This document shows, piece after piece, positions 9,165-21,792 of a DNA stretch of 64,000 nucleotides (position 1 is its first letter; every line of letters starts with the position of its first letter). A program made the translations under genes and the position numbers. Under the pieces are notes generated by a model. The model was not told the DNA's origin, did no database searches, and saw only the letters and a program-made list of their open reading frames with translations. This DNA is from JALHNI01 sp044226365 (lineage in GTDB: Bacteria > Acidobacteriota > Terriglobia > Bryobacterales > Bryobacteraceae), in the NCBI GenBank assembly GCA_044226365.1, contig JBGAHE010000012.1, positions 1 to 64,000 on the forward strand, written 5' to 3'.

Positions 9165-9788
9165 CTATTCGGCCCGCAAACTGAATTCGCGAAGGGGGAG
9201 GACTTCCGCGCGGGGGGAGGGTTGCGCGTAAAGGCGAATCCAGATCTGGCCAGCGGGCAACGGCGGCGAACGATGGCTCACCCGTCCGTTAGACGGCTGG
9301 ATCGCGGTCACCTCCAGCCGCCCGCCTTGGCCATCCACAATTTCCAGCCAACGTGGTTCGATACCAGTGACGTCGAGCCGCAGATCCACCGGTTGCCCAG
9401 CCCGCACGCGAGCCCCGGTGGCGCCTCGCTCGGCCACCAAATCGATGCTTTGCGGCGTTCGATTCAGGGGGACAAAGTTGTAGGCCACCGTCAGCAGCAG
9501 CGCGCCCATGGCAAAGGCGAGCGCCCAGGCGGGAGCGGAGAAGCGGCGGGGTTTCGGGGTCGGTGGAGGCGCGCCCACCATCTTTCGGGCTGCCGCACGG
9601 GTCGACGCGACGAAGTTCTCCGTCTCCGTCAGCCTACGGCGGCAATCCTCGCAGAGCAGCAGGTGTTCTTCCACCTCGTCCAGCGTGTCGCCTTCCAGGC
9701 GCCCAAAGACGTACTCTTCGAGGTCGTCCTCGCTGGGGTGCGATCCTTCTTGGCCCTCGAATGTCAACAGGGTTTTACTATACCTCAT
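9165..9788 (-). CDS. Zinc-finger anti-sigma factor
   Basis: This 207-residue single-pass membrane protein should restrain the ECF sigma factor encoded just upstream. A ZAS-type zinc motif is visible at about residues 40-48 (EEHLLLCEDCRRRL, His-x3-Cys-x2-Cys). A transmembrane helix follows at about 87-105 (ALAFAMGALLLTVAYNFV), then a ~100-residue outer domain of beta-strand character. The ATG at 9788 was chosen because GAGGAGAGGA precedes it. The same frame stays open further upstream across the sigma gene, but that extension overlaps a better gene. The gap to the sigma stop is about 107 bases. Confidence 0.88.
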   Translation of the reverse strand: MRYSKTLLTFEGQEGSHPSEDDLEEYVFGRLEGDTLDEVEEHLLLCEDCRRRLTETENFVASTRAAARKMVGAPPPTPKPRRFSAPAWALAFAMGALLLTVAYNFVPLNRTPQSIDLVAERGATGARVRAGQPVDLRLDVTGIEPRWLEIVDGQGGRLEVTAIQPSNGRVSHRSPPLPAGQIWIRLYAQPSPRAEVLPLREFSLRAE

Positions 9789-9895
9789 CGTCCTCTCCTC
9801 GCACACCGGTCCGCCCGGCTCACGAGTACGGCGTCGTGAAGGGGGGCCGAGTGGCACGCATGGTCGAGGGGGAGGTGTAGATACCATGTGCGCAC

Positions 9896-10657
9896 CTAGC
9901 TGCTGGTGCTTTCGTTTAAGCTCTCGAGCGACTGCCGGAGAATACTGCGGCGACCCATGGCCCCGAAGCGGCCCTTGGCGCGCGACTTCATCAGTCGGAA
10001 CTGCGTAAGGTTGATGTGCATCTCTTTGCAAATCTGTTCCGGCGGTTGTTCGAGCAGATAGAACCGCGTCAGGATCTCCCGCTCGCGGATCGTCATGCCG
10101 CGCATCACGCGCTCCATGATGTCCACCGTTTCGAGATCGATGATGCGCTCTTCCGGACACCCTCGGAAGTCGAGGCAATACTCGGACTCGGCGTCCAGTT
10201 GCGCATAGTCGCGCCGGCCTTCCACGGCCCCGCGCACATACGAGGCCACCTGGCGGCGCAGAATGGTGCGGATAAAGCCCATCAACCGCTCTGGCTCCCG
10301 CAGTTCGCCGCGCTTGATCGACTCCACCACCATGAGGAAGCTGTCGTGGACGCGGTCGTCCAGCTCGTCCAAACCCAAGTGCCGGCAGAAATAGAAGCGT
10401 GCGCCCTTCGCGAAGAAAACATAGAGGTCTTCCAGGCCCTGCGGATCGTTGGCCTTGACGCGGTCCACCATCTCCGCCCAATCCGGCAGCGGGGCTGCCT
10501 GCTTGCGTGTTCCCTTGGAGCGCCCTGACTCCACCCTGAGGGGAGCGGGGTCCGCCGTCGCGAATCCCAAGGGATCAATCGCTGAAGACTCAGCTTGGGG
10601 TTCTAGCGCGGCCCGAACAGCGGCGCCACCTCCGGTTGACTTCGAGAATAGGATCAT
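9896..10657 (-). CDS. ECF-type RNA polymerase sigma factor
   Basis: This is a 253-residue sigma-70 family protein. Region 2 is seen around LEDLYVFFAKGARFYFCR and LDELDDRVHDSFLMVVE. Region 4, with its helix-turn-helix, is around MTIREREILTRFYLLEQ and EQICKEMHINLTQFRLMKSR. About 60 low-complexity residues precede region 2, and no Shine-Dalgarno sequence supports the ATG at 10657, so the true start may lie further in. The gene sits 15 bases after the CHAT gene's stop and before the anti-sigma gene. One transcript could therefore encode sensor/protease, sigma factor and anti-sigma factor. Confidence 0.9.
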   Translation of the reverse strand: MILFSKSTGGGAAVRAALEPQAESSAIDPLGFATADPAPLRVESGRSKGTRKQAAPLPDWAEMVDRVKANDPQGLEDLYVFFAKGARFYFCRHLGLDELDDRVHDSFLMVVESIKRGELREPERLMGFIRTILRRQVASYVRGAVEGRRDYAQLDAESEYCLDFRGCPEERIIDLETVDIMERVMRGMTIREREILTRFYLLEQPPEQICKEMHINLTQFRLMKSRAKGRFGAMGRRSILRQSLESLNESTSS

Positions 10658-10672
10658 AGCGGGGGAGTGCTT

Positions 10673-13057
10673 TCAGTTCCTTCCAGTAAAAAAATACGCC
10701 GCCCAGACCGATGCTGGGAGATCTTGTCGAATCGCCGCGATCTGGGCCTGCTGCAAAGCCGCCGCCCAGCGCCCTACCTCGGACTCGCGGACAGAAGAGC
10801 GAGCCGGACGGGCATAACGATAAAAATGGGTAAAAAGCATGCCCGAGTGATCGGGCACCGGCCAATGACTGGCCACCACACCTTGCGCGCCCGAGTGCAA
10901 CCAAGCGCGCGTCAAACTCAATAAGCCGGCTCCTGGCAGAGACTCGCCGCGGCCCGTGCCGCAGCCGCTCATCACGACCAGACGCGCTCCGTGCTGGCTG
11001 GCCGAAATCTCATCGGCGCCCACTAGTTCCTGTTGCCGGCTCTTCGGATTCATTCCCAGCGCGATCAGCGCATGTCGCGGGTCGCCGGGTTCGGGCACCA
11101 CGTGGGTCGCGATGTGCAGCGTCGCCGCGTGCCGCGCGAGCACGCTCAGGAAGGACTCGCGGTTTACGTCGCCGCCGGTGAGGATGATCGGGGCCGTCGG
11201 CTGCAGAGTCTCTACCGCCGCATCCAGTTCGCGCCGTGAGCCAGGCAGCCGGGCTAATTCGAAGGTCGCGGGCTGCCGGCGAAAGACGCTCAACATATCG
11301 GCCCGCTGCATCATCGGTGCCAACCGCGGGTCGGCGGCGTTGTAGATGGGGTCGGCGATCCCCGCAAATGTGGGTCCCGTGGGCACGCTGCCTGGGGCTG
11401 CCGCGATGGTGGCGACAGAAGGAGCCAGTTGCAGTGTGCGATGCTCGACCAAATACGATTCCGTTCCAGAGCTGGTGGGCCAGGGCAGCGCGGCGAAGGG
11501 CAACTCGTGGAGCGGCCCATCCGGTACTAAAGTCCACCGTATATTAGTGTGTTCACGGTGGGAAAATTCTCCGAAAATTTCGATGAAAAGTTCTTTACCT
11601 GACGCCGAGGCGAGTGCCTGGCCGCCTTGCGTGTCCTGACGGAAACGCGCCACTTGGCGCAGCAGCTTTTGAGAGGAGGGCAGGGAACGGAGTTCTAACG
11701 TCTTGGCGGTGATCAGCCACGCGAACGAATCGGGCTCGCCTGTGCGGAACACCACCAGGGCATCGTTGTCGCCCAGCATCCGCCGCGCCGAAGCGATCAA
11801 CTCGCGATGCTTCTCTGACGGCGGTAACCCAGCCAGACTTTCGAGCCCCACCAAACGCGTCCGCAACGATGCCGTCTCGCGCTCGAGCGCCGGATTGTCT
11901 TCCGCCAACCGCTGCGCCTGCACGCGCTGCAACGCATCGAGTGCCTGCCAGTATTCGTCTCGCAGACGGCCGCTTTGGTCGGTGAGCGCTGCCGCCCGAC
12001 CTTCTTCGCCCGCCTCGAGCGCCGCTACCAGGAGCGCCGCATCCGGTTTCCGCGCGTGCAACTGCTGCGCTACCCGAATCAGCCCCAGATAAAGCGACTG
12101 CATCGCGGACTCGGCACTCGCCAACAATTGCGCCGCCGGCAAACGATCCGCCCGCGTGCGCCGCGCCCAGTCGATTCCGCGTAGCGAGAGCTCGTAGGCT
12201 TGCGCCAAATGCCCGTCCTTCTCTTCAATCTCCGCGCACACCCGATACGCTTCCCACAGCGGATAAAAGAGCGGTTGCGCCTTCGCCGCGGCCAGATACT
12301 GCGTGGCCCGGCGCCGCGCCTCCGGCAAGTTGCCCTGCGCCAGCGCCAGCCGCGCCAAGCCGTAGTGCACTTGCTCAGCCTCAGCTCGCTGCGCCAGCCT
12401 GTGCCGCCGATAGGCTTCGAGCAGACAGCGCTCGGCCGCTTCGAGATCGCCCCGCTCCAAATACGAAAGGCCCCAACGTTCCCACGTCGAGGCAATCAGC
12501 GGCTCAATTTTGTAGCGTTCCAGATGCTCGATGGCGAGCCGAAAGTAGCGATCGGCTTCCGCATAGCGGCGATCGTGCGATTCGCAATCCGCCAGGCTCA
12601 CGTAGAGCGTACTCGGCAGTCGGCGCGGATCCACCCGATCCATGTCGCGCATCGCTTCCAGCATGGCGGCGTGACCGCGGTGCCAGTCCCCCAGACGCGT
12701 ATAGAGGACCCCGATGTTGAAGGTCGCAAACCCCGCATCGAAGGCCGATCCAGCCTGCCGCGCAGCGTCCTGACTGCGATGAAAGTAGTCGAGCGCTTGC
12801 CGGTAGCGCGCTTCTCTCACACGCACCGCCCCCAAGCTGGTCAGGAAGCCGGAGACGTAAACCCAGTCCGCTTTCCCTTGTGCGCGGATCAGACCTTGCT
12901 GGAAGAGCCGTTCGGCGCCGGCCAGATCGCCGGTTCGCAAAACCGTATTGCCCTGGCGTGCCAGAGCGCTCAGCTCCGGGCGGGGGCCTTGGAAGGTGCG
13001 AGTTGGCCGCGTACAAAAAAACGACATTAGCAGGATCAAGACAACAAGTTTCGGCAT
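10673..13057 (-). CDS. TPR-CHAT protein (caspase-like peptidase fold)
   Basis: This 794-residue protein has a hydrophobic N terminus (MPKLVVLILLMSFF), tetratricopeptide repeats over roughly residues 30-330, a charged coiled-coil-like linker (about 350-430), and a C-terminal CHAT domain. The presumed catalytic pair is visible: His in LHIATHVV (about residue 650) and Cys in VMSGCGTGRG (about residue 696). CHAT domains are clan CD cysteine-peptidase folds. The ATG at 13057 is preferred over one 17 codons upstream because it starts a clean signal-like segment. The protein may lie in the envelope and act on a partner bound by the repeats. Its target is unknown; the adjacent anti-sigma factor is one candidate. 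Confidence 0.88.
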   Translation of the reverse strand: MPKLVVLILLMSFFCTRPTRTFQGPRPELSALARQGNTVLRTGDLAGAERLFQQGLIRAQGKADWVYVSGFLTSLGAVRVREARYRQALDYFHRSQDAARQAGSAFDAGFATFNIGVLYTRLGDWHRGHAAMLEAMRDMDRVDPRRLPSTLYVSLADCESHDRRYAEADRYFRLAIEHLERYKIEPLIASTWERWGLSYLERGDLEAAERCLLEAYRRHRLAQRAEAEQVHYGLARLALAQGNLPEARRRATQYLAAAKAQPLFYPLWEAYRVCAEIEEKDGHLAQAYELSLRGIDWARRTRADRLPAAQLLASAESAMQSLYLGLIRVAQQLHARKPDAALLVAALEAGEEGRAAALTDQSGRLRDEYWQALDALQRVQAQRLAEDNPALERETASLRTRLVGLESLAGLPPSEKHRELIASARRMLGDNDALVVFRTGEPDSFAWLITAKTLELRSLPSSQKLLRQVARFRQDTQGGQALASASGKELFIEIFGEFSHREHTNIRWTLVPDGPLHELPFAALPWPTSSGTESYLVEHRTLQLAPSVATIAAAPGSVPTGPTFAGIADPIYNAADPRLAPMMQRADMLSVFRRQPATFELARLPGSRRELDAAVETLQPTAPIILTGGDVNRESFLSVLARHAATLHIATHVVPEPGDPRHALIALGMNPKSRQQELVGADEISASQHGARLVVMSGCGTGRGESLPGAGLLSLTRAWLHSGAQGVVASHWPVPDHSGMLFTHFYRYARPARSSVRESEVGRWAAALQQAQIAAIRQDLPASVWAAYFFTGRN

Positions 13058-13582
13058 AGTCGGTTCCAAAAGACCGAGTAGGCCTGCGGCCCTGCCCAAC
13101 GAATCCAAGCGGCGTAGAAATCGTTTGTCGAAGTTTACAAAAAGAAGCCTAAAGAAATCAAATAATTTTCTCGATAATCCGAGGGGATTTATTTCCTTTT
13201 CTCGGGAGAAACTCTCCCCTCGGTCTAGACGGAAGCCCTTAAGGGCCCCGAATCCACCGAACGGTGGACCAAATCAATTCACACGGCGGGCAAGCCGCGC
13301 CTCAATTCAACGGGCTTAAAGTTCCCATTGGTCTATTTGAATGCCCCCAAATTTCCCATCTTCCTTAGAGGAAGATCGGCGGTTCCCACGGGGAGGGCAT
13401 AAACCGGTCTCGTGCCTTTCCGGATCGGCTGTCGAAGCAGAATTTGACCCAAGCTCAGGTTACCGATGCGCGCCGAATTTCCCCTCGCTGGCCGACAGTC
13501 AAGCCACTGAAAATAAGTCGCTAAGCGAAATTCAATTGCTTGTGAACGCCGTTTCGCCCCGGCGCGATTTCGCCACTTCGGC
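13058..13582. other. Gene-free control region between divergent operons, rich in palindromes
   Basis: These 525 bases separate the CHAT/sigma operon (leftward) from the uxaA-like gene (rightward). They are less GC-rich than the flanking genes. Short open frames here have no family resemblance or ribosome-binding site and were not called. Inverted repeats seen are 13179-13187 with 13215-13223 (nine-base arms, enclosing a second hairpin at 13199-13210), CCCTTAAGGG at 13236-13245, and 13253-13268 (seven-base arms, AA loop). Both promoters must lie here. The repeats could be operators or a structured leader. Confidence 0.6.
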
Positions 13583-15148
13583 ATGCGTTGCGATACAACA
13601 GTAGTCGTGAGCCTCGTCGACATCGCCAAGCTACCCACCCCGGACAACTCCGCCATCCTGCTTCATGACACCGACAACGTTGCCGTCGCGCGCGTGCCGC
13701 TTTCCCCCGGTCAAACAGTGCGCATCGCCGGCGCCGAAGTCGCCGTGATCGATCCCATCCCGGCCGGACACAAAGTAGCCCTGCGTGACATCCTCGGCGG
13801 CACGCCGGTTCGCCGTTACGGCCAGGTGATTGGTTTGGCCAAAGAGCTCATTCAGAAGGGCCGTCACATCCACACCCACAACCTCGTCTATGAGGATGGC
13901 TCGCGCGAGTATCAATTCCCCGAGGGCGATCTCGGCTTCCCCGCGCTCCCTAAGAACATCCCCACCTTCCTCGGCTATCAGCGCGAGGACGGCCGCGTCG
14001 GCACGCGCAACTATATTGCCGTCGTCGCCGCGTCGAATTGCGCCGCCCACACCGCCGAACTCGTCTCCGAAGCATTCGAGAACGAGACTTTGCCCCCCAA
14101 CGTCGATGGCGTCGTCGCCTTTCCTCACGGCGAAGGCTGCGGCCACTCCATGGGGCCGGACACCGAACAGCTGAAGCGCACGCTCTGGGGAGTGCTCGAT
14201 CATCCGAACGTCTCCGGCGCCGTCGTCCTCGGCTTAGGCTGCGAAGTCAATCAGATCGACCATTACGTCGGCGGCTCCGCCCCCCGCCAGAGTGACCGCA
14301 TCGTCGGCATGACCCTGCAGAACACCGGCGGCACCAAAGCCACCGTCGAGGCCACCCGTCTCGCCATCCGCAAAATGTTCGATCGCGCTTCCGCCGAAAA
14401 GCGCGTCTCTGTCCCCGCCACCAAGATCGTGCTCGGCCTCAACTGCGGCGGCTCGGACTCTTTCTCCGGCATCACCGCCAACCCCGCCCTCGGCTGGTGC
14501 TCGGACCGTCTCGCCGAAATCCACGCCAGCACCGTCCTCGCCGAAACCACCGAATGCTTCGGCGCCGAGCACCTGCTCGTCTCCCACGCCCGCAACCGTC
14601 AGGTCGGCGAACGCTTCCTCAGCTTCATCGAAGGCTACAAGAACTACCTCCGCATGTTCGGCGGCAGCTTCAACGACAATCCCTCGCCTGGCAATAAAGA
14701 AGGCGGCCTCACCACCATTCTCGAGAAGAGCCTCGGCGCGGCGGCGAAGGCCGGCGCCACGCCCATGACCGACGCCATCGACTATGCCGAGCGCATCAAG
14801 ACCCCCGGCTTCAACTTCATGAACACGCCCGGCTATGACCCTGTCTCGCTCACCGGTCTTGCCGCCGGCGGCGCCAATCTCATCTGCTTCACCACCGGCC
14901 GTGGCTCCGCCATCGGCTTCCCCACCGTCCCCGTCGTGAAGATCGCCACCAACACGGCCATGTTCAAGCGCATGCGCGACAACATGGACATCAACGCCGG
15001 CCGCATTGCCGATGGCGATGCCACGGTGGCCGAAGTAGGCCAGGAGATCTTTGACCTCCTGCTCTGCGTCGCCTCCGGCGAGCGTACCGCCGCCGAACGC
15101 AACGGCCATCGCGAGTTCGTGCCGTGGCGCATCGGCCCGGTCATGTAG
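13583..15148 (+). CDS. UxaA-family sugar-acid dehydratase (altronate/galactarate type)
   Basis: This 521-residue cytoplasmic enzyme has an N-terminal SAF/UxaA1 domain (about 10-100, ending KVALRDI). The larger dehydratase module follows, with FLGYQREDGRVGTRNYIAV, FPHGEGCGHSMG, and a second cluster LNCGGSDSFSGITANPALG. Family members dehydrate altronate or galactarate using Fe2+, and the exact substrate cannot be read from sequence. Its use is likely catabolism of pectin or uronic acids. No ribosome-binding site is evident at this ATG. A GTG at 13607 is an alternative start. The gene stands alone, with metH beginning 128 bases downstream. Confidence 0.88.
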   Translation: MRCDTTVVVSLVDIAKLPTPDNSAILLHDTDNVAVARVPLSPGQTVRIAGAEVAVIDPIPAGHKVALRDILGGTPVRRYGQVIGLAKELIQKGRHIHTHNLVYEDGSREYQFPEGDLGFPALPKNIPTFLGYQREDGRVGTRNYIAVVAASNCAAHTAELVSEAFENETLPPNVDGVVAFPHGEGCGHSMGPDTEQLKRTLWGVLDHPNVSGAVVLGLGCEVNQIDHYVGGSAPRQSDRIVGMTLQNTGGTKATVEATRLAIRKMFDRASAEKRVSVPATKIVLGLNCGGSDSFSGITANPALGWCSDRLAEIHASTVLAETTECFGAEHLLVSHARNRQVGERFLSFIEGYKNYLRMFGGSFNDNPSPGNKEGGLTTILEKSLGAAAKAGATPMTDAIDYAERIKTPGFNFMNTPGYDPVSLTGLAAGGANLICFTTGRGSAIGFPTVPVVKIATNTAMFKRMRDNMDINAGRIADGDATVAEVGQEIFDLLLCVASGERTAAERNGHREFVPWRIGPVM

Positions 15149-15276
15149 TTCCATCCGCGGCACTACCGGAAGGGCGGCTTCACCCGATATCATAAATAGA
15201 TGGCGGGCGCGCCCGTGCGCCCCCATCGCGCTGACCTCGCAGCTACTTACGCGGCAGCGAGTGACGCCACCACAAC

Positions 15277-19095
<3,819 letters not shown>

Positions 19096-21735
19096 CTAAC
19101 GGACCGCGATCGTCACTCCCGGCGCGCTCCGGCGATTGCCTACCCACAGCTCCAACGTCGCGCGCGGCTGATTCGTCACGCTTGCCGGCAGCCGGAAGTT
19201 CACCTGCATCAGGCCCGACACCAATCCCGGCGCTGACCCCGCGTACAGCACGTCGCTCGCCGGCAGTTCCACGCCATTCACCCGCACCACCACCGGCGCG
19301 ACCGGCCGCCGCAACGCCGTCGGATTGATCACTTCGCCATCCTGCGCTCCCGGCGTCACCACGCCCTCCCCGGTCGCAAACACCGTCATGATACTTCCCG
19401 CCCGCGCTGGCTGCGACGGACTGTTATACAGCCCATCCTCATTGAACGCCGCCGCCTGCGCTCCGTCCGCCGTAAAGATGCCCGGCACACTCGCCTCCAC
19501 GCTGACTGGCCATGGCTCCGAACGCGCTCCTCCGCACTGCGTCACCACTTGGGATGACGTCTTGCCGGAGACTCCGTAAGGCACAATCGCGTTGATCTGC
19601 GTCGCGTTCGCGTACAACATGGGCGCGGCTAAGCCATCGAACGCAACCGAGCACCCGCCTGCGGTGGTCGTAAACCGGCCACCAATCAACTGTCCCGATA
19701 CTCCGGCCACCGGGCCGAAGTTCACCCCCGCCAGCGTCACCAGCATCCCCGGCGACACCACTCCGCCCTGATAGCTCGCGGCGCTAACCAGCCCCGTGAT
19801 CTTCGGCATGGGCCCGGCCTCCGCCACACTCAGACCCACGTATCCTGCCCCCGACCGCACCCCATTGCTGCTGATGCTAATTGTCGTGCCGTAGTACCCA
19901 GGCTTAAGCGTCGCCGCCACCGCAGTCAAAGAAAGCTCAATATTCGAATTGGTCATCCCCTTCATCGGAGTCACGCTCAACCAGGGTCCCCCGTCCGCGA
20001 GCAGGTCAATCTCATAGGGAATCGGCGTCGGAGTATTGAGTCTCATGGTCTTGCTGAGCGTGCTCACCTCTCCGACGGTGATCGGGAAAGTCGTCTGGAT
20101 CGGCTGCGTCTCCACCACCGTTGATGGTTCAACCTTGAACCGCACCGGAATCTCCAGCAACGGGTTGTCCGCCCCGGGGGCCCAAACCAGGATCGAAGTC
20201 GAGTAGCTTCCCGGCGGCAGATCGGTAGGCGTCGCCTGCACGGTCAATTGCCCTGGCGTGGCGGATCCCACCGGCGTGAACCGTATCCCATTCCGGTCCG
20301 GGAACAGCGTTATCAGCGTATAGGGCTGATTCGCTTTGGTGCTGACTACTTGCACCGTCTGATCCACCGTCGCATTTCTCGCGGACAGTTCCACCTCGGC
20401 TGGATAAGCCCGAATCCGCGGTTGCGCGGTCACCCGCAGCGCCACCGGAATCTCGACACTGTTCTTCCCGGACTTGACGCTGACCATCGCCGTATAGTCG
20501 CCGAGAGCCAAATCCGCCGGTCGCGTCTGGACCACCAGCTTGGCGGGCGTTGAGGCCTTGTCGAGCGACACGCTAAGCCAACTGCCGCCTCCCGTTGTCA
20601 CGCTGACCGAGACGTCCAATCCTGTTGATGCCGGCGCTACCGTCCGCGTTTGTGTCGGAGGAACTTCACCGCCGGGCGCATAACTAAAGACGAACGGATT
20701 GGCTGATATCTGCGGGAATGGATCGTCACTTACCCGTATTTGGATGGGAATCGCGGGCAATGAAAAGTTAGCTCCCGGTAACTGAATTTCAACGCTACCT
20801 GAATAAGTTCCCGCTGCCATCAGGGCGAGAGCGGGCGATGTCAGTTGTATCTTGATCCAGCTCAGACCCGCATCGAGGTTGCCCGCCGCCGTGAACCAGC
20901 CTCCATTGACCCTGAGCTGGCTTGCTTGCTCCGTGCCCCCGGTCGCCACCGCGAAGCTGAGCGGCGATGGTAAGGGCGATCCTCGCTGCCAATACATGGT
21001 CAAGTTACTGTTGCTCAGGTACATCTTCGGCGCTCCCCGCTCCACTATCCAAGTCACTGGCACTGACAGGACCGTCGACGGAAACACACTGATGCGCACG
21101 GCACCCGTATAGGTCCCGGCTCCGTAGCCCGGATCCTGCACATCCACCACGATCGAACTGGGCGTCGTGCCGCTCTTTCGTCCTACCGTTAACCATGCGT
21201 CACTCGTGCTGACATCAAAGTTCACCGGTGTCAAACTGCTGATCTGAATGATTTGGGAGCCCGGCCGCGCCGCGCGCTCCAAGGTCGTGAACGTGAGGCT
21301 GGCGGGTGTCGCGATTGCCGCGCTGGGGGCCGGTCCGACGACGACGAATGTAACGCCCACCGTCGCGCCGGAATTCGCTGCTCCCGCGGCCAGCACGCTC
21401 ACCGTGCCCGTATAGGTGCCGGGCGTGAGACCGTTCGCATTGGCCGCTAGGCCGATGCTCACTGGCGCGACCGGCGTGCTCCTTTGGATGGTGAGCCAAG
21501 GAGCGGTTGTGGAAAGGGTGACGGGCACTTGGCTCCCATCGCTCGTCTTGATATCCAGGAATTGCAGGCCCGTCATGCCGTTCACGACGGCGCCAAAAGA
21601 GAATGAGGTAGGCGAAAGGATGAGTGTTGGGCTGGCGCCTCGATAAGTTCCTGCCGACGTTGACGCCGTGAAGGTCGGCTCCTGGGACCCAAGTACTGGT
21701 AGCGAAAGAGCCAGTAAGAAAAGATAACGAGACAA
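19096..21735 (-). CDS. Secreted BACON-like repeat protein with Solibacter-type C-terminal domain
   Basis: This is an 879-residue exported protein with signal peptide MSRYLFLLALSLPVLGSQ. About six Ig-like repeats of roughly 100 residues follow, each with a phrase such as PWLTIQRST, AWLTVGRKSGTTPS or PWLSVTPMKGMTNS and then xPGxYxGTVSV. This is the pattern of BACON domains. The last ~220 residues, beginning at VSAASYQGGVVSPGMLVTLAG, match the C-terminal domain found in many Solibacter proteins. It is probably surface-exposed and adhesive or carbohydrate-binding. There is no catalytic motif. The stop codon lies directly against metH's stop, so there is no room for a separate terminator. Confidence 0.9.
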   Translation of the reverse strand: MSRYLFLLALSLPVLGSQEPTFTASTSAGTYRGASPTLILSPTSFSFGAVVNGMTGLQFLDIKTSDGSQVPVTLSTTAPWLTIQRSTPVAPVSIGLAANANGLTPGTYTGTVSVLAAGAANSGATVGVTFVVVGPAPSAAIATPASLTFTTLERAARPGSQIIQISSLTPVNFDVSTSDAWLTVGRKSGTTPSSIVVDVQDPGYGAGTYTGAVRISVFPSTVLSVPVTWIVERGAPKMYLSNSNLTMYWQRGSPLPSPLSFAVATGGTEQASQLRVNGGWFTAAGNLDAGLSWIKIQLTSPALALMAAGTYSGSVEIQLPGANFSLPAIPIQIRVSDDPFPQISANPFVFSYAPGGEVPPTQTRTVAPASTGLDVSVSVTTGGGSWLSVSLDKASTPAKLVVQTRPADLALGDYTAMVSVKSGKNSVEIPVALRVTAQPRIRAYPAEVELSARNATVDQTVQVVSTKANQPYTLITLFPDRNGIRFTPVGSATPGQLTVQATPTDLPPGSYSTSILVWAPGADNPLLEIPVRFKVEPSTVVETQPIQTTFPITVGEVSTLSKTMRLNTPTPIPYEIDLLADGGPWLSVTPMKGMTNSNIELSLTAVAATLKPGYYGTTISISSNGVRSGAGYVGLSVAEAGPMPKITGLVSAASYQGGVVSPGMLVTLAGVNFGPVAGVSGQLIGGRFTTTAGGCSVAFDGLAAPMLYANATQINAIVPYGVSGKTSSQVVTQCGGARSEPWPVSVEASVPGIFTADGAQAAAFNEDGLYNSPSQPARAGSIMTVFATGEGVVTPGAQDGEVINPTALRRPVAPVVVRVNGVELPASDVLYAGSAPGLVSGLMQVNFRLPASVTNQPRATLELWVGNRRSAPGVTIAVR

Positions 21736-21792
21736 CTCACGAACCTCCGAGCTTACTCGCTATCATACCCCGCCGGGCCCGCCAGCGCCGAC

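Noticed and set aside
13333..13656. Small overlapping frames on both strands in the 13.1-13.6 kb gap
   Set aside because: No family pattern, no ribosome-binding site, and overlap with the uxaA start; more likely control DNA.
15149..15276. Cobalamin, SAM or SAH riboswitch before metH
   Set aside because: I could not match a conserved core of any of these; only an isolated GC palindrome is present.
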